Assembly (NCBI RefSeq): GCF_900115005.1
Contig: NZ_FOUY01000034.1
Coordinates: 1 to 63,777 of the forward strand
DNA from: Pseudonocardia ammonioxydans
GTDB lineage: Bacteria > Actinomycetota > Actinomycetes > Mycobacteriales > Pseudonocardiaceae
Length of the DNA stretch: 63,777 nt
Direction: 5' to 3'
This document shows, piece after piece, positions 53,502 through 60,705 of this stretch (position 1 is the first letter of the stretch; every line of letters begins with the position of its first letter). Made by a program: the position numbers and the translations under genes. A model generated the notes under the pieces. The model was not told where the DNA came from and searched no databases. It saw only the letters and a program-made list of their open reading frames with translations.

Positions 53502-54158
53502 TCATCGACGCCGGGCCGCAGTGCGGTGACCTCCGCGCGGACCTCCCGCGCGCCGGGGAGCCGCACGGCGCCGACGCACCGCCCACACGGCCGCCCCGGC
53601 CACGATCCCGACCGCCAGCACCGCCCAGCCCAGGACGCCGAAGGCGTGCTCGAACTGCGTCGCCGCCTCACGGAGCAGGTAGCCGACGGCGATGTGCAGC
53701 GTCGCCCAGACGCTCGCCCCCACCATGGCGGCCGGCAGGAAGCGGTACATCCCCAGCCCCGAGGCCCCTGCCGCGGCCGGTGTCATCGTCCGCACCACCG
53801 GCAGGAAGCGGGCGCCGAGCACCGCCCAGGTGCCGTGCCGGCGCAGGATGTGCGCGGCGTGGTCCCACTTGTCGCGACCCATCCTGGCGATCAGGGCGGT
53901 CTCGCGTAGTCGCGGGCCGAATCGGCGGCCGATCGTGTACCCGATGGCGTCCCCGGTGACGGCGGCGACCGCGACGACTCCGATCACCAGGACCGCTGCC
54001 GGCACGTCGGCCACGCCCATAGCGGCGGCGATCAACACCGTCTCGCCGGGCAGGATCAAGCCGACCCCGAGGGTGCACTCACCGAGGGCGACCACCCCGG
54101 CGACGAGGACCACCACCCACAACGGGACGGCCGTGAAGAACTCGATGATCTCTGAGAT
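53502..54158 (-). CDS. DedA-family membrane protein, possibly started at an ATC codon
   Basis: This DedA/SNARE-associated membrane protein is of about 218 residues; relatives act as lipid scramblases or flippases affecting undecaprenyl phosphate and membrane potential. GLILPGETVLIAAAMG and RFLPVVRTMTPAAAGAS are the conserved family segments. The first conventional start is a TTG at 54122 with no ribosome binding site, which would cut off the usual N-terminal helix. Upstream, in frame, ATC at 54156-54158 lies five bases after GAGGAG and gives SEIIEFFTAVPLWVVVLVAG, the family's normal beginning. The start is therefore uncertain. It is downstream of the LCP gene on the same strand. Confidence 0.75.
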   Translation of the reverse strand: MSEIIEFFTAVPLWVVVLVAGVVALGECTLGVGLILPGETVLIAAAMGVADVPAAVLVIGVVAVAAVTGDAIGYTIGRRFGPRLRETALIARMGRDKWDHAAHILRRHGTWAVLGARFLPVVRTMTPAAAGASGLGMYRFLPAAMVGASVWATLHIAVGYLLREAATQFEHAFGVLGWAVLAVGIVAGAAVWAVRRRRAAPRRAGGPRGGHRTAARRR

Positions 54159-54191
54159 GGGGACTCCTCGGCTCGGAGGGGCGGGCAGCGG

Positions 54192-55808
54192 TCAGTCCAC
54201 GCAGGGCACGCCGTCGGCGGTCAGGGCCGGCGGGTCGTCCTCGGCGGTCCCGCCGGTCACGTCTCCGGGGTCGGCGTTCCCGTCGTCGTCGGGCTCGGCG
54301 GGGACCGAGTCACCGCCCGGCGCCGCGGCGCGGGCGGTGTCGGCAGGGTCGACCGGCGGCGGGTCGGCCGGGTCGGCACCGGTCAGCCCGGCGAAGAATG
54401 CGGTCACCCGCTCCGGATCGACCTCGACCGCGACCCCCTCGGAGCCGGTGCGCAGGTCCGAGCGTTCGGTCGGGACGGTCCGGAACTCGACCCGGTCCCC
54501 CCGCAGCCGTCCGGCGTGCGCGATCAGCGACGCCAGGTCCCACTCCTGGTCCAGCACGACGGCCCCGTTCACCGCGCGCAGCAGCGCCGCGACGGCAGTC
54601 GGGTCGGCGAGCGTCCCGGCGGAGAGCAGCCGGTGAGTCAACCCGGCCAGGAACGCCTGTTGGCGGCGCACCCGGTCCAGGTCACCGCCGGGCAGGCCGT
54701 GCCGCTGCCGGACGAACGACAGCGCAGCTGCGCCCTCGACGGTCTGCGGGCCGGCGTCGAAGTCGGCGCCGGAGTACCGGTCGTCGACGGGGGCGCGCAG
54801 GCACACCGGGACCCCGCCGAGCGCACGGGTGATCTCCGCGAACCCGGCCAGATTGACCTGGGCGTAGTGGTCGATCGAGACGCCGGTGAACCGCTCGACG
54901 GTCTGCACCAGCGTCCGGCTGCCGGCCGCGTTGGCTTCCTTCTCCAGCTCGGGGCCGGTGACGCCGCGGGCCGCGAGGTCTTGCCGGGCCACCGCCGCGC
55001 TGCGGGCGAGCGCCGAATTGATCTTGCGTTTGCCGAAGCCGGGCACCTCGACCCAGGCGTCCCGCGGGATGGAGACGGCCGAAGCGCCCTGCGACGGGTC
55101 GTCCGGGACCCGGACGACCATCAGTGTGTCGGTGTTCTGCTCGCCGTCGGAGTCGCCGGCGTTCAGTGCGTCCAGGACGTCGCGGGGCAGCGGGTTGCCG
55201 TTCGCGTCGACCCGGGAGTCGCTGCCGACCAGCAGGATGTCGGTCGCACCGTCGGCGACATGGCCGCCGGTGATGTCCGCGGTGACGAGACCGCCGTCCC
55301 CGCCGAGCACCGCGTAGCCGGTGCCGGTGGCCAGGAAGACGGTCGCGGACAGCGCGGCCACCCAGGTTCGGGACCGGCTCCGGCGTCGCGGCGGGCGTTC
55401 GGTGGAGCGTGGCCACGGCGGGGCGGCCGCGGGCCGCGGTCGCACCGGGACGGTCGAGGCCGCGTCCACCGGCTCGCGTCCGGGGCCGGGTACGCGCCGG
55501 GGACGCCCGGACGGCGGAGCGGTGGCGGGACCCGGTCGGGGGGCCGCACCGCGGGCCGCGGGCCGGGACGGTGGTGGCGTGGTAGGCCACCCGCCGGGCG
55601 GCGGGGCCGGACGCCGGGCGGGCGGCGGCACCGGGCGGGCCGCGGGTGGCGGCGCCGGGCGGCCCGGGCGGGGCGCCGACCTGCGGCCCCGGTCCACCGA
55701 CCCGGGACGCCTCGGGGGCGGGCCCGCGACCCGGCCGGGCGGCGGGGCTGCCGGGCCGTCCGGGTGCGGGTCCGGGCGACCGGGCCCGAGTACGTCCCCC
55801 CGGCTCAC
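54192..55808 (-). CDS. LytR-CpsA-Psr (LCP) family cell-wall ligase
   Basis: This is a 538-residue protein. The N-terminal 170 residues are Pro/Arg/Gly-rich and presumably cytoplasmic; a single membrane helix (WVAALSATVFLATGTGYAVL) follows; the LCP domain lies outside the membrane. It contains DILLVGSDSRVDANG, SIPRDAWVEVPGFGKRKIN and LSFVRQRHGLPGGDLDRVRR, which hold the Arg and Asp residues that bind the polyprenyl pyrophosphate. LCP enzymes attach arabinogalactan or teichoic polymers to peptidoglycan. The GTG at 55808 overlaps the ArsR gene stop by four bases. Confidence 0.85.
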   Translation of the reverse strand: MSRGDVLGPGRPDPHPDGPAAPPPGRVAGPPPRRPGSVDRGRRSAPRPGRPAPPPAARPVPPPARRPAPPPGGWPTTPPPSRPAARGAAPRPGPATAPPSGRPRRVPGPGREPVDAASTVPVRPRPAAAPPWPRSTERPPRRRSRSRTWVAALSATVFLATGTGYAVLGGDGGLVTADITGGHVADGATDILLVGSDSRVDANGNPLPRDVLDALNAGDSDGEQNTDTLMVVRVPDDPSQGASAVSIPRDAWVEVPGFGKRKINSALARSAAVARQDLAARGVTGPELEKEANAAGSRTLVQTVERFTGVSIDHYAQVNLAGFAEITRALGGVPVCLRAPVDDRYSGADFDAGPQTVEGAAALSFVRQRHGLPGGDLDRVRRQQAFLAGLTHRLLSAGTLADPTAVAALLRAVNGAVVLDQEWDLASLIAHAGRLRGDRVEFRTVPTERSDLRTGSEGVAVEVDPERVTAFFAGLTGADPADPPPVDPADTARAAAPGGDSVPAEPDDDGNADPGDVTGGTAEDDPPALTADGVPCVD

Positions 55809-56170
55809 GCGATGCCCTGCGCCCGGCCCGAACGACCGGCACGGCGGCGGTCCGCCTCGGCGCCGACCACAGCCTGGACGAGCTCGACCGCACGCGGGTC
55901 GGCGATCGCGTAGATCTGGTGTCGGCCCTCTCGACGGGAGCGGACGGGGCCGGCCGGCTTCAGCTCGGCGAGGTGCTGGCCGGCCGCGGCGACCGGCTGG
56001 CCGAGCGTGCCGGCCAGGGTGCCGACGTCGCTGGGACCGGCCGCAAGCAGCCAGACCACCTGCAGCCGGGAGGTCGCGCTGAGCATCCCGAACGGCGTCG
56101 TGACGTCGGTCAACAGCTCGGGATCGAGGGGGTGCCCCTCCACCGGCTCGTCCACCGCTCCTCCAAACAC
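55805..56170 (-). CDS. ArsR-family winged-helix regulator
   Basis: This is a 121-residue ArsR/SmtB-type repressor. The winged helix includes TSRLQVVWLLAAGPSDVGTL and QHLAELKPAGPVRSRREGRH. The usual metal-binding ELCVCDL motif is absent and the protein has no Cys, so it may sense something other than soft metals. The GTG at 56170 lies within a 10-bp inverted repeat (56166-56192), its probable autoregulatory site; an in-frame GTG at 56155 is an alternative. It faces a decayed P-type ATPase and is coupled to the LCP gene. Confidence 0.75.
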   Translation of the reverse strand: MFGGAVDEPVEGHPLDPELLTDVTTPFGMLSATSRLQVVWLLAAGPSDVGTLAGTLGQPVAAAGQHLAELKPAGPVRSRREGRHQIYAIADPRAVELVQAVVGAEADRRRAGRSGRAQGIA

Positions 56171-56192
56171 TTGCGCCAGTTACGCAAGTGTT
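56166..56192. promoter_or_regulatory. ArsR operator
   Basis: AACACTTGCG (56166-56175) and CGCAAGTGTT (56183-56192) form a perfect 10-bp inverted repeat around a 7-base centre. It covers the ArsR start and the region in front of the ATPase remnant. Such sites are typical of autoregulated ArsR pairs. Confidence 0.75.
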
Positions 56193-56245
56193 ACCGTACC
56201 CGGACGCTCACGGCTGCAGTGGCCGGACCCGGAGGTGCGAGAGCG

Positions 56246-56847
56246 ATGGACCCGACGACGGAGGCCGGGGCCCCGCCGTCCACTCCCCCACCGTCGGGTG
56301 CCCGCGCGAGCGGCACCGTCGCCCCCGGCGGGGCCGCACTACGCGGGTACGCTGACGCCGCGTTCGCCCTTCTCCGCGGCCTCGAGACCTCCCCGCGCGG
56401 GCTGACCGAGAACGCCGCCGACTTGGTCCTGGTCCCGCGCCGTGGAGCGCACACCTGCTCGGCCACCCTGGCGTCGTGTTCGACCTGCTCATGTTCTGGT
56501 TGATCTGGTGGTCCCTGGGCCCGGACACCCCGCAGGAGCAGGCGGCCTTCCGGGCCGTCTGGTTCACGGACGGTGTGCTGTCCCAGATGCTGGTGCTGCT
56601 CCTGCTGCACACCCGGGCCAGGCGACCGGCCCGGCCGGTGATGCTGACGGTGGCTGCGGTCGTCGCCGCCGGGGTGACGTTGCCGTTCACCGCGCTCGTC
56701 CCGATGTTCGGGATGGCGCCCCCACCGGCGTCGGTGTCGCCCCTGCTCGCGGTCGTCGTGCCGCCGTTCCTGCTGTGCGCGGCCGCGACCCAGTCGCTCT
56801 ACCTCCATCACGTGCTGGGTATCCACCCGGCGAACAAGGACCGATGA
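56246..56847 (+). pseudogene. Internally deleted, frameshifted cation P-type ATPase
   Basis: The first part (from the ATG at 56246) reads LLRGLETSPRGLTENAADL, the N-terminal cation-ATPase signature, then loses frame. The second part (56476-56847) encodes TPQEQAAFRAVWFTDGVLSQ with hydrophobic helices on both sides, the C-terminal membrane region of MgtA-like ATPases. A normal protein is about 900 residues; here only some 200 codons remain, without the phosphorylation Asp or the nucleotide domain. It faces the ArsR gene, so it is probably the broken original target of that regulator. The C-terminal piece could still be translated as a small membrane protein from the GTG at 56476. Confidence 0.7.
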
Positions 56848-57056
56848 TGACCCCTCCTGGACCGACCCAGCTCCTGATCGTGCTGCTCGTCGTCGTGCTG
56901 CTGTTCGGCGCGAAGAAGCTACCCGACCTGGCCCGCTCGGTCGGTCGATCGAGCCGGATCCTCCGCACCGAGTTGAACGCCACCGACCCCGGGTCGGACC
57001 CGACAGCGAGGGGCGAGGACGCCGACCGCCCCGAGGGCGGGCCGCCCACGAGATAG
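56844..57056 (+). CDS. TatA/E-family twin-arginine translocase subunit
   Basis: This is a 70-residue protein with one N-terminal membrane helix (LLIVLLVVVLLFGAKKLPDL) followed by the amphipathic helix RSVGRSSRILRTEL and an acidic tail, the standard TatA layout including the FGxxKLP hinge. Its ATG overlaps the stop of the ATPase remnant, an accident of position or a trace of co-expression. TatC is not present nearby, so it would serve the cell's main Tat system or be an extra copy. Confidence 0.8.
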   Translation: MMTPPGPTQLLIVLLVVVLLFGAKKLPDLARSVGRSSRILRTELNATDPGSDPTARGEDADRPEGGPPTR

Positions 57057-57119
57057 GTGCGCCATGCGTATGACTGTTGTCGTGCGCAACATCATTGACC
57101 GCGCTCCGTCGACGCCGAG

Positions 57120-57410
57120 ATGCTGATCCGCCTGCTGGACAAGGACACCGATGTGCGGATCCACGATCTGCGGCACACGTATGCGTCGTGGCTGCTGCAG
57201 TCGCGGAAGGTGTCGATCGAGGGGATCTCGGAGCTGACGGGGCACGCGTCGATCGCGACCACGCAGCGCTACCCGCACCTGGCGGATTCGCAGTGGGCGA
57301 GCGTCGTGGACGCACTCAAGGAGCAAGCTGCCCCAAGCCTGCCCCAGAACGATCATTCAACGGGTAGCGATGATCCAGCTGTGCGACGTCTACGTAGGTC
57401 AGAAGGCTAG
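57120..57410 (+). pseudogene. Tyrosine integrase, C-terminal remnant
   Basis: This 96-codon fragment is the catalytic end of a phage or ICE-type integrase. HDLRHTYASWLL carries the His and second Arg, ELTGHASIATTQRYPHL carries the third His and the nucleophilic Tyr. The N-terminal core-binding domain and first catalytic Arg are missing, so it is not functional. It ends just before a tRNA-like 3' half, the usual place for an integrase beside its attachment site. Confidence 0.75.
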
Positions 57411-57412
57411 TT

Positions 57413-57457
57413 GTGCGGCGGGCCGGGCTCGAACCGGCAACCTGACGGGTCCTGAGT
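57413..57457 (-). other. tRNA 3'-half, probable attachment-site remnant
   Basis: Read on the minus strand, GCCGGTTCGAGCCCGGC folds as a T-arm, followed by CCGCCGCAC as the 3' side of an acceptor stem. No matching 5' half is present upstream on that strand, so this is not a complete tRNA. Integrative elements commonly recreate such 3' halves at their ends, and the integrase stump ends a few bases away. The tRNA identity cannot be given. Confidence 0.5.
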
Positions 57458-57572
57458 TCGATCTACGCAGGTGGGCGGCGGTGATCAAACATGACCAACG
57501 GTGCTGGTCACGTCTCCGATCGATCAACACCCATGCGCCATGGTGACCCGATGGAGACAGCAGTAAGCGTGG

Positions 57573-57590
57573 GGATACCCGTGGGTATCC
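57573..57590. repeat. 18-base palindrome
   Basis: GGATACCCGTGGGTATCC has perfect 8-bp arms. It lies in the gap before the convergent small gene at 57630 and could be an operator or a terminator; nothing identifies the partner. Confidence 0.4.
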
Positions 57591-57629
57591 GGACGGCCGA
57601 AATGCCTCGCGAGGACACTCGGCCGCCTA

Positions 57630-57890
57630 CTACGCCGACCAGTACTGGCGCGGCAGGATGTCGCGGATGATCGACAGGTCCAGCTCACTGGCCTCGGTCA
57701 TCCCCGGCCACGTGTACCCCTCCTGCTCCCCGACCTGGATCCTGTACTCCCCCAACCCTTCCCGCACGGCGCGCTCGTACAACGCCTCCACCGCATCGTC
57801 ACGGGCGCTCTGCCAGTCCGAACCCGCGCCGTGGTCGGTCCAGACGACGTTCTCCGCCCCCGACCGCAACACCCCTACCCGCCACTCCAT
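57630..57890 (-). CDS. Hypothetical protein of the mobile region
   Basis: This is an 86-residue protein starting MEWRVGVLRSGAENVVWTDH, acidic and rich in aromatic residues (EGYTWPGM, LPRQYWSA). No family is recognised. The ATG at 57890 is preferred because sequence upstream of it in frame runs into the preceding gene. It follows the gene at 57959 on the same strand and probably forms part of the integrated element's cargo. Confidence 0.5.
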   Translation of the reverse strand: MEWRVGVLRSGAENVVWTDHGAGSDWQSARDDAVEALYERAVREGLGEYRIQVGEQEGYTWPGMTEASELDLSIIRDILPRQYWSA

Positions 57891-57958
57891 AGCCACAGAG
57901 CCTGACGTAGAACGGCCCGGCCGCGCCAGCGGCCGGGCCGAGTTATCCACAACCGCGA

Positions 57959-58501
57959 TCACACCGGCGGCGCCTCCCCGCCGGGCGTCGCGAGCACGTC
58001 GGCGGCGATCCGCCACGCGTTGAGCATCGAGGTGTAGGCCACCGCGTCAGCCAGCTCCCAGGTGACCGGGCCGACCTGGATCCGCAGCATCGTCGGCAAC
58101 TCCCGCCCCGGCTGCGCAGTCATCACATCGGCATTCACCGTCGGCATCCCCGCGAACCGCACCATCGCCGACAACAACCATGGACCCGACGCCATCACCG
58201 CGCGCCGCTCGACCGGCAACGCCTGCGACAACCCCCGTGCCAGCGGCGCCGCCGAAGCCCACTTCTGCGCGATCGTCGATGCCGTCAGATGGGTCGACAT
58301 GTAAACCAAGACCGTCCCCAGCGACACCCCCAACTGGACCTGCGGGGTGCCCGCGAACCGCAGATCCACCCGCGTCGGCACGAACCCCGCCACCCGAATC
58401 GCGATGCTGCCGACCGAGGAGAACCCGCGCCCTGCGGATTCCTCGCCCATCGTCTCCGTCGTAACGGTACTGCTGGTGGTGGACTTGTTCCTGTTGCCCA
58501 T
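57959..58501 (-). CDS. Hypothetical protein of the mobile region
   Basis: This is a 180-residue protein. A Ser/Thr-rich start (MGNRNKSTTSSTVTTETMG) leads to SIAIRVAGFVPTRVDLRFAG and several weakly hydrophobic stretches. No conserved domain is recognised. The ATG at 58501 is preceded by the hairpin array at 58542-58719, which may act on its expression. It is not similar to chromosomal genes in the window and is likely element cargo. Confidence 0.5.
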   Translation of the reverse strand: MGNRNKSTTSSTVTTETMGEESAGRGFSSVGSIAIRVAGFVPTRVDLRFAGTPQVQLGVSLGTVLVYMSTHLTASTIAQKWASAAPLARGLSQALPVERRAVMASGPWLLSAMVRFAGMPTVNADVMTAQPGRELPTMLRIQVGPVTWELADAVAYTSMLNAWRIAADVLATPGGEAPPV

Positions 58502-58541
58502 CGTGGCCTCCGAACATCTGGAGGGCCTGCCGGCCCGGGAA

Positions 58542-58719
58542 CCCCGTGAGGGGTGGCGGGGCGCTGTCCCCCGCCGCCCCTTGGGGCGCACCGGCACGGC
58601 CGGCGAGGCTCACGCTCCAGGGCAGCCCGAAGGGCTGTCGCCGCAGGCGATGCCCAGCGCCCTGGAACGTGAGACCGGCCGTGCGAAGCCACCGGGCCGA
58701 CAGGCCACGCCGCAGGCGT
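58542..58719. repeat. Dense array of hairpins including a branched structure
   Basis: Successive stems are CCCC/GGGG (58542-58553), GGCGGGG/CCCCGCC (58555-58575) and GCCCC/GGGGC (58576-58587). A large branched unit at 58594-58684 has an outer stem GCACGGCCGG/CCGGCCGTGC and an inner 15-bp stem (58609-58623 with 58659-58673, one mismatch). Two small arms, AGCCC-GAA-GGGCT and TCGCC-GCA-GGCGA, lie inside it. ACGCC-GCA-GGCGT (58707-58719) repeats the same loop. Such a structure could be a replication or transfer origin or a structured RNA. Confidence 0.65.
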
Positions 58720-58800
58720 TCCGCCCGCGATCTCGGGCCACGCGGCCATGAGCGGATCGGGGACAAACCACACGCGAGCCTTGTCCGTAGTCAGGAGGCG

Positions 58801-59114
58801 GTGGAGCCGTCCGGTCCGGAGCTCACCGAGGTGGGCCGGACGATGGCTCGGAGCATCCGCACCGCGGAGCCGCGCTTGGCCCGCGACGACGTCACGAGCG
58901 GAGCGCGGGCTTCACGAGCAGGACGTGCCGGGCTGGGCACCGACCGGTGGAACTCGACCGCGCCCGGGTGCAGCGGCACCGGCGGCGTCCCGGCGCCGAG
59001 CGCGGGAATCTCGGGCCCGACCTGCTCGACCCCGCCTGGAGCGAAGAGCACGCGGCCGAGGCCCTGCCCCGGCTGTCCACCCGCGCCGACCACGAGCCCG
59101 GGCTCGTGCTGCTG
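58801..59114 (+). pseudogene. Remnant of an unidentified gene cut by an IS element
   Basis: Two stretches have the strong third-position GC of real genes. One (58801-58900) starts with GTG after AGGAGG and reads EPSGPELTEVGRTMARSIRT. The other (58947-59114), in another frame, reads RGNLGPDLLDPAWSEEHAAE and stops at the left end of the IS at 59115. A frameshift and the insertion have destroyed it. No family is recognised. Confidence 0.4.
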
Positions 59115-59186
59115 AGAGGTCGTTGCAGAAGTCGGAGGCGTGTCGGTCCTATGTAGATGGATTCGGTCGGGTGATGCTCGGGATCG

Positions 59187-60013
59187 ATGGCAAGGGCATC
59201 GACGGTCGAACGACTGGTCACCGACGAGCTGTGGGAACTGATTGAGCCGCTGCTTCCCCGGCCTCGGCCACGTCGGCGAGGCGCGCGGACGGGCCGGCCA
59301 CCGGTACCGGACCGGGCCGCGCTGGCGGGGATCGTGTTCGTGCTGACCACGGGGATCGGCTGGAACGACCTGCCGCCCGAGCTGGGCTGGGATCAGGGAC
59401 CACCTGCTGGCGACGGCTACGCGACTGGCAGCGGGCGGGGGTCTGGGATGAGCTGCACCGAGTGGTCCTTGATCGGCTCGGCCAGGCTGGGGTTCTGGAC
59501 TGGTCGCGGGCCGCGGTGGACTCGGTCAGCATGCGCGCCAAACGCCGCGGCGAACAGACGGGACCCTCGCCGACCGACCGTGGGAAGGCCGGGTCGAAGT
59601 ACCACGTGCTCTGCGACCGCAACGGCCTGCCGCTGCACGCGGTCGTGTCCGGCGCGAACACCCACGACAGCCGGATGCTGACCGAGCTGCTCGACACCAA
59701 CCCCGGCGTCCGCGAACGGCACGGCCAGGCCGAACGCCCGCGGCGGCGTCCCGGCAAGCTGCACGCCGACAAGGGCTACGACTACCCGCGCTGCCGCCGC
59801 TACCTGACCGGGCGCGGGATCGGCGTGCGGATCGCTCGCCGCGGGGTCGAGGATTCCCAGCGGCTGGGCCGGGTCCGGTGGGTGGTGGAACGCACCATGG
59901 CCTGGCTGCTGTCGTTTCGGCGGCTCGGGCTGCGCTATGAACGCTCCCGCACCAGCATCGAGGCCTTGCTGAAGCTGGCGTGCGCGTTGACCTGCTTGCG
60001 CCGCCTGCCCTGA
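59187..60013 (+). CDS. IS5-family transposase, two overlapping frames
   Basis: The first frame starts at the ATG 59187 and encodes the N-terminal part (LVTDELWELIEPLLPRPRPR, then GIGWNDLPPELGW). The typical sequence continues one frame back as GSGTTCWRRLRDWQRAGVWD from about 59390 and runs to 60013, with the DDE residues in AAVDSVSMRAK, HADKGYDYP and WVVERTMAWLLSFRRL. A -1 ribosomal frameshift at about 59380-59400 would give the fused protein, as is known for IS427-type elements. The catalytic frame is intact, so the element may still be active. Confidence 0.75.
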
Positions 60014-60030
60014 CGACCCGTCTCAGGAGA

Positions 60031-60639
60031 TCAGGACCGCGCTGTCGGGCTCGACCCGGCCAGCGGCGCCCAGGCCAGCCGCTCCAGCGTCCGGTCGGTG
60101 GCGGCGAGGTCGAAGTAGTGCGGGTCGAACCGGTCCGAGCCCCACCACTCGACCCGCTCGACGTGCTCAGCATGCTCCGGGTCGGTGAGCGCGTCGACGA
60201 ACTCCGGGTAGCCGAACACCCCGCCCACATCCTCAGGCGGACACGCACCCTGCCCCTCGACACAACGCGGGTAACGCACCCCAGGCTCCGGGGCGGCGAC
60301 CGCGTCGACGACCAGCACGTGGTGCCAGTTGTCGCCGAAGTCGTAGACATAGCCCGCGTCCTGTCCGGCGGTCAGCACCCGGAACAGCTTCGTCCTGGCC
60401 TCGTCGAGCGTGCCGGTGTCGAAGTCCGGATCCGGCATCCCATAACGGACACCGTCGATCTCGAACTCGTGCAGGTGGGAGTTGGTCCAGCCCATCGCGT
60501 CCTGCACGACCTCGTGCAGGACCGCGAGACTGGCCTCACCCGGGACCTCGACCACCCGTCGCACGGTCGGTTCGACATCGACCAGCACGATCTCGATCCG
60601 GAAAATCTTCGTCTTCGTCGTCACCCGAGGCCTCGCCAT
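60031..60639 (-). CDS. Plasmid pRiA4b ORF-3 family protein (IS passenger)
   Basis: This is a 202-residue protein of the PRiA4_ORF3 family, whose function is unknown. Characteristic segments are MGWTNSHLHEFEIDGVRYG, YVYDFGDNWHHVLVVDA and the CxxGxxxCPPED motif in CVEGQGACPPEDVGGVFGYP. The ATG at 60639 gives MARPRVTTKTKIFRIEI; a longer reading would run into the IS terminal repeat. It lies on the strand opposite to the transposase but inside the inverted repeats, so it moves with the element. Confidence 0.8.
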   Translation of the reverse strand: MARPRVTTKTKIFRIEIVLVDVEPTVRRVVEVPGEASLAVLHEVVQDAMGWTNSHLHEFEIDGVRYGMPDPDFDTGTLDEARTKLFRVLTAGQDAGYVYDFGDNWHHVLVVDAVAAPEPGVRYPRCVEGQGACPPEDVGGVFGYPEFVDALTDPEHAEHVERVEWWGSDRFDPHYFDLAATDRTLERLAWAPLAGSSPTARS

Positions 60640-60705
60640 GCCCGCGATGCTCCCACCGCCCCCTTGGAGCGCCCGGTACCCGCTCCCGGACTTCTGCAAT
60701 GACCT

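Noticed and set aside
57413..57500. A complete tRNA gene
   Set aside because: The T-arm and 3' acceptor side are present, but no complementary 5' acceptor, D-arm or anticodon arm was found.
58748..59245. Overlapping frames of 100-190 codons on both strands
   Set aside because: Third-position GC supports only short pieces in two plus-strand frames, listed as a gene remnant; the longer readings change frame quality midway.
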